Assembly (NCBI GenBank): GCA_017882055.1
Contig: JADGQE010000142.1
Location: 1-9,143, forward strand
Length of the DNA: 9,143 bases
Reading direction: 5' to 3'
From: Thermoflexales bacterium
Lineage (GTDB): Bacteria > Chloroflexota > Anaerolineae > Fen-1058
Part shown: piece by piece, positions 6,985 through 9,143 of the stretch
How positions within the stretch are numbered: position 1 is the stretch's first letter
How the letters are laid out: each line of letters starts with the position of its first letter
Notes under the pieces: model-generated
Told to the model about the DNA's origin: nothing
Seen by the model: the letters and a program-made list of their open reading frames with translations, nothing else
Databases searched by the model: none
Made by a program: the position numbers and the translations under genes

Positions 6985-7013
6985 ATCTTAGCATAGGCAG
7001 GGGGGTGCGTCAA
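6985..7013 (-). promoter_or_regulatory. Putative sigma-70-type promoter of recJ
   Basis: On the minus strand, TTGACG (7013-7008, 5 of 6) is separated by exactly 17 bases from TAAGAT (6990-6985, 4 of 6). The predicted leader is about 20 bases and contains AGGAGG (6969-6964). This could drive recJ and perhaps the downstream epimerase-hydrolase-GT-C genes. Pattern match only. Confidence 0.55.
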
Positions 7014-7098
7014 TGCAGGCAGGGGCAACGAATTGACAGCGGGTAAACGGATGCCGCTCCTTTTTAGCCGTTTATTGGCTGTGTATCCACTCCGTGGT

Positions 7099-7127
7099 TT
7101 GTGCCCCATTCCCAAACAATGTATAAT
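7099..7127 (+). promoter_or_regulatory. Putative promoter of the secreted-protein gene
   Basis: A perfect TATAAT (7122-7127) sits 17 bases after TTGTGC (7099-7104, only the TTG matching consensus). A start near 7134 would give a leader of about 55 bases. It lies in the gap between divergent genes (6958-7190), where I see nothing else clear. The perfect -10 box makes it credible despite the weak -35. Confidence 0.5.
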
Positions 7128-7190
7128 GTGGCTGCGAATTGAAGAGGCTACAGTCACTTCGTTTTCTGCGTGGATGGGGATATGAGTCTT

Positions 7191-8780
7191 ATGAAGTACG
7201 TGAAGATAGCCGGTATGTTAGCGGGCGGTTTGCTGCTGATTGTGGCGGCACTGATGCTGGCGTGGACTCCTGGGGTACGGGCCGCCGGTTATTATCGCCT
7301 GCCCGCCGCCCAGGAAGTGCCAGGCATCGCCATTGATCCGCTGGCTCCTGCCGACGGAGTTACCTGCACGCTGACGACGAGCCAAACGACTAACCTCCCG
7401 ACTAATACGAGTTTCGATACCGCTCTGCTTCTTAGTCCGGCGAATAATCTAGCACTCGTGCCCCCTACCAACGTACCTTCCGGCCCTGTCGATGTGGCGA
7501 CTGTCGACAATTATTTTTACATCAACATCTTCACTGGAAATTCCATTATGATTCATGCGGCTCCGGGCAATTTAACGGGCGGGAATTATAATTTGGGAAT
7601 GGATCTCTATGACAGTGCTCGAAATCTGATCTCGAGCGATACCAATACCGCGGACTTCAGTGCTGTGATTAGTCTGTTTGCTCCCTTTACCGGGCAGATG
7701 TACGTGAGAATCTATCAATTGAATGCAGCGGCGCGCTGTAGCGGTGGAACTTACTCAGTTGATTTTACCAATAGCACACCGACGCCCACACCATCGCTGA
7801 CGCCCACACCATCGCTGACGCCCACGCCTACACGGACGCCCACGCCAACGCCGACCACGATGCCAACGCCATCCATCACGCCGACACCGGCCCCGTTTGC
7901 CTGCGCGACCGGCTCCGATCGATTTGAGCCTAATAACGACTTTGACACCGCCACCACGATTGGACTGAATGTCAAATACGACACTCTCAACTTTGCCCAG
8001 TGTATTCCCAGTAATAGTGCTAATGACTGGGACAACGACTTTTTCAAAGTCCGGGTCAAATCGGGCATGGTGGTCACGTGTAAAACATCCAGTCTATCGC
8101 CGGGCACGGATACCAACCTGATTTTGTACACGGACAGCCGAAACCCTATTGACGGCAGTGACGATGTGAATCGCGCGGCCGGTGATTTGAGCAGCAGCCT
8201 TACCTATTACACAACCTATGAAGGTTGGCTGTACGGCCTGGTCGGCGAAGGATTCCATCGGCCGGGGCCGGAATCACAGAACGCCACGTATAGCTACGAG
8301 TGTGATATCGTGGTCCAGACCACGCCGACGACGGCTCCCACGCCAACCGATCTGCCCAACGCGCCGACGCGCACGCCGGTTCCGCCGACCCTGACGATCA
8401 CGCCCATACCCAGCCTGACGCCAACCCCGACGCCGCCTTCGATCATCGTCAAGCCGCTGCCGACGCCGACGCTGCCCGGCTTGCCGTTGATCAAGATTCC
8501 AATCAGCCTGCAGGTTTATTACGATGCCAACCAGAACAACAAGCCTGATCCGGGTGAAGGGGTAAACGGGGTGTCGGCGCGTGTCTACAATCTCTTTGAC
8601 GGCCAGATGTTGGCACAGGCTCTGACCGATGAGACAGGCCGCTTATCGTTTACGGTGAATGCGCCGGGTGCGGTAAATTTAGTGGTGCCCTACCTTGATT
8701 TTAGCCGGTCGATACTGCCGTCGGGTGGAGCCGTGGTCATTCGAATCAGTCCCAGCGATCTTCCTCAGTCGATTCCATAA
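7191..8780 (+). CDS. Secreted protein with PPC-like domains, Thr-Pro linkers and SdrB-like domain
   Basis: 529 residues from the chosen start. A signal peptide (1-31) has Lys at 2 and 5, a Leu/Ala-rich core, and a likely cut after GVRA. A beta-rich domain with weak PPC resemblance spans about 60-193. A Thr-Pro linker (194-236) leads to a second domain (about 240-377) opening with DRFEPNNDFDTA, the hallmark start of a bacterial pre-peptidase C-terminal (PPC) domain. A second Thr-Pro linker (about 378-433) precedes an SdrB-like domain (438-529). There, D445, N447, N449, D453 and E456 in YDANQNNKPDPGEG form a probable calcium site, as in Gram-positive surface adhesins. No protease or other catalytic domain is seen, and there is no LPxTG or C-terminal helix. 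GGGGA ten bases upstream favours ATG 7191; ATG 7182 and GTG 7170 are in-frame alternatives. A surface-binding or structural role is inferred. The next gene follows after 17 bases. Confidence 0.82.
   Translation: MKYVKIAGMLAGGLLLIVAALMLAWTPGVRAAGYYRLPAAQEVPGIAIDPLAPADGVTCTLTTSQTTNLPTNTSFDTALLLSPANNLALVPPTNVPSGPVDVATVDNYFYINIFTGNSIMIHAAPGNLTGGNYNLGMDLYDSARNLISSDTNTADFSAVISLFAPFTGQMYVRIYQLNAAARCSGGTYSVDFTNSTPTPTPSLTPTPSLTPTPTRTPTPTPTTMPTPSITPTPAPFACATGSDRFEPNNDFDTATTIGLNVKYDTLNFAQCIPSNSANDWDNDFFKVRVKSGMVVTCKTSSLSPGTDTNLILYTDSRNPIDGSDDVNRAAGDLSSSLTYYTTYEGWLYGLVGEGFHRPGPESQNATYSYECDIVVQTTPTTAPTPTDLPNAPTRTPVPPTLTITPIPSLTPTPTPPSIIVKPLPTPTLPGLPLIKIPISLQVYYDANQNNKPDPGEGVNGVSARVYNLFDGQMLAQALTDETGRLSFTVNAPGAVNLVVPYLDFSRSILPSGGAVVIRISPSDLPQSIP
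7781..7816 (+). repeat. 18-base tandem repeat in the first Thr-Pro linker
   Basis: GACGCCCACACCATCGCT occurs twice head to tail, and the pattern continues in degenerate ACGCCNACR units to about 7895. Each unit adds six linker residues without shifting the frame, so slippage could change linker length between strains. It encodes part of the extracytoplasmic Thr-Pro spacer. Confidence 0.7.
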
Positions 8781-8797
8781 CCAGGAGATTCCAGCCG

Positions 8798-9143
8798 ATG
8801 TCTACCTCGCCGGGTGCAGGTGGCGCTATTCCGCCCGTGCCTCCTTTGCCCGATTCCGCCCGATCTGCTTCGCGCAATCGCCTGGCTCAAACCTGGTCTG
8901 ATCCTTCACGCCGTCCCATACTGGTGATCGGCTTTGCGGCGGTTATGATCGCGATCATCTTGTTGATGGTCGCGATTACCCAACTGTCGCCATCAGAGTC
9001 TGCGGCCGTTACCCCCACGCCCACTGGTACGAGTCCGCAGTCGGTAACGCTCGTACCCACGGTGCTGCATCTTCGCAGTCGATCGTTCTTTATCAACCCG
9101 GTCAATGTATCGAAAGGGCGCTGGAATTACAACACGGACAGTG
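8798..9143 (+). CDS. One-helix membrane protein with extracytoplasmic Thr-Pro stretch, cut by window edge
   Basis: 115 residues are visible and no stop is reached. The first 39 are Pro/Ser-rich with several Arg near the helix, so they are probably cytoplasmic. One helix spans about 40-62 (ILVIGFAAVMIAIILLMVAI), followed by a short Thr-Pro stretch (72-80) and the start of a folded region containing SKGRWNYNTDS at 105-115. AGGAG at 8783-8787, ten bases before ATG, supports the start. It lies 17 bases after the secreted-protein gene and is almost surely co-transcribed with it. I do not recognise the family from this fragment. A sortase-like or other surface-assembly protein is possible from the context, but no catalytic residue is in view. 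Confidence 0.75.
   Translation, partial: MSTSPGAGGAIPPVPPLPDSARSASRNRLAQTWSDPSRRPILVIGFAAVMIAIILLMVAITQLSPSESAAVTPTPTGTSPQSVTLVPTVLHLRSRSFFINPVNVSKGRWNYNTDS

Noticed and set aside
7033..7038. A perfect TTGACA on the plus strand, suggesting another promoter.
   Set aside because: No acceptable -10 box lies at 16-18 bases downstream.
7091..7100. TCCGTGGTTT in the recJ/secreted-protein gap, identical to the end of the 66-base element in the GT-C-like gene.
   Set aside because: Only ten bases match and there is no opposite arm nearby, so it could be chance. It may be a remnant but cannot be supported.

Overview
The window most likely comes from a Chloroflexota-type bacterium (Anaerolineae-like), perhaps from a metagenome. 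This is inferred from three things: long Thr-Pro linkers in exported proteins, TTG start codons backed by good ribosome binding sites, and several families of short dispersed repeats of a kind I associate with that phylum. No rRNA or marker gene fixes the taxonomy.

Layout. Five genes lie on the minus strand. Read in their direction of transcription they are recJ (6957-5230), a sugar-nucleotide epimerase (5115-4165), a membrane-bound glycoside-hydrolase-like protein (4178-2598), a multi-pass GT-C-like membrane protein (2617-1256) and mtnP (887 to the left edge, truncated). The epimerase, hydrolase and GT-C genes overlap or abut and look co-transcribed. A roughly 230-base intergenic region (6958-7190) holds divergent promoter candidates. 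It separates recJ from a plus-strand pair: a secreted protein with two PPC-like domains and an SdrB-like domain (7191-8780), and a one-helix membrane protein that runs off the right edge (8798-9143).

Repeats. The 368-base gap between mtnP and the GT-C gene consists mostly of repeats: short TAATTGG/TGGTCAACT units with a hairpin, then a nested palindromic element of about 182 bases. The 114-base gap between the epimerase and recJ is filled by GCGTATT-type inverted repeats. Two repeat-like segments also lie inside the GT-C gene, in frame and in predicted loops between membrane helices. One is a palindrome-bounded segment of exactly 66 bases (22 codons). The other carries the same GCGTATTGCGT motif as the epimerase-recJ gap. 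This resembles protein-coding palindromic elements and is the most unusual feature of the window.

How the genes work together. MtnP (methionine salvage) and RecJ (DNA repair) are housekeeping enzymes. The epimerase, the anchored hydrolase and the GT-C-like protein could form a small module for making or remodelling a surface glycan. The plus-strand pair could be a cell-surface structure. I see no CRISPR array, tRNA, rRNA or transposase.
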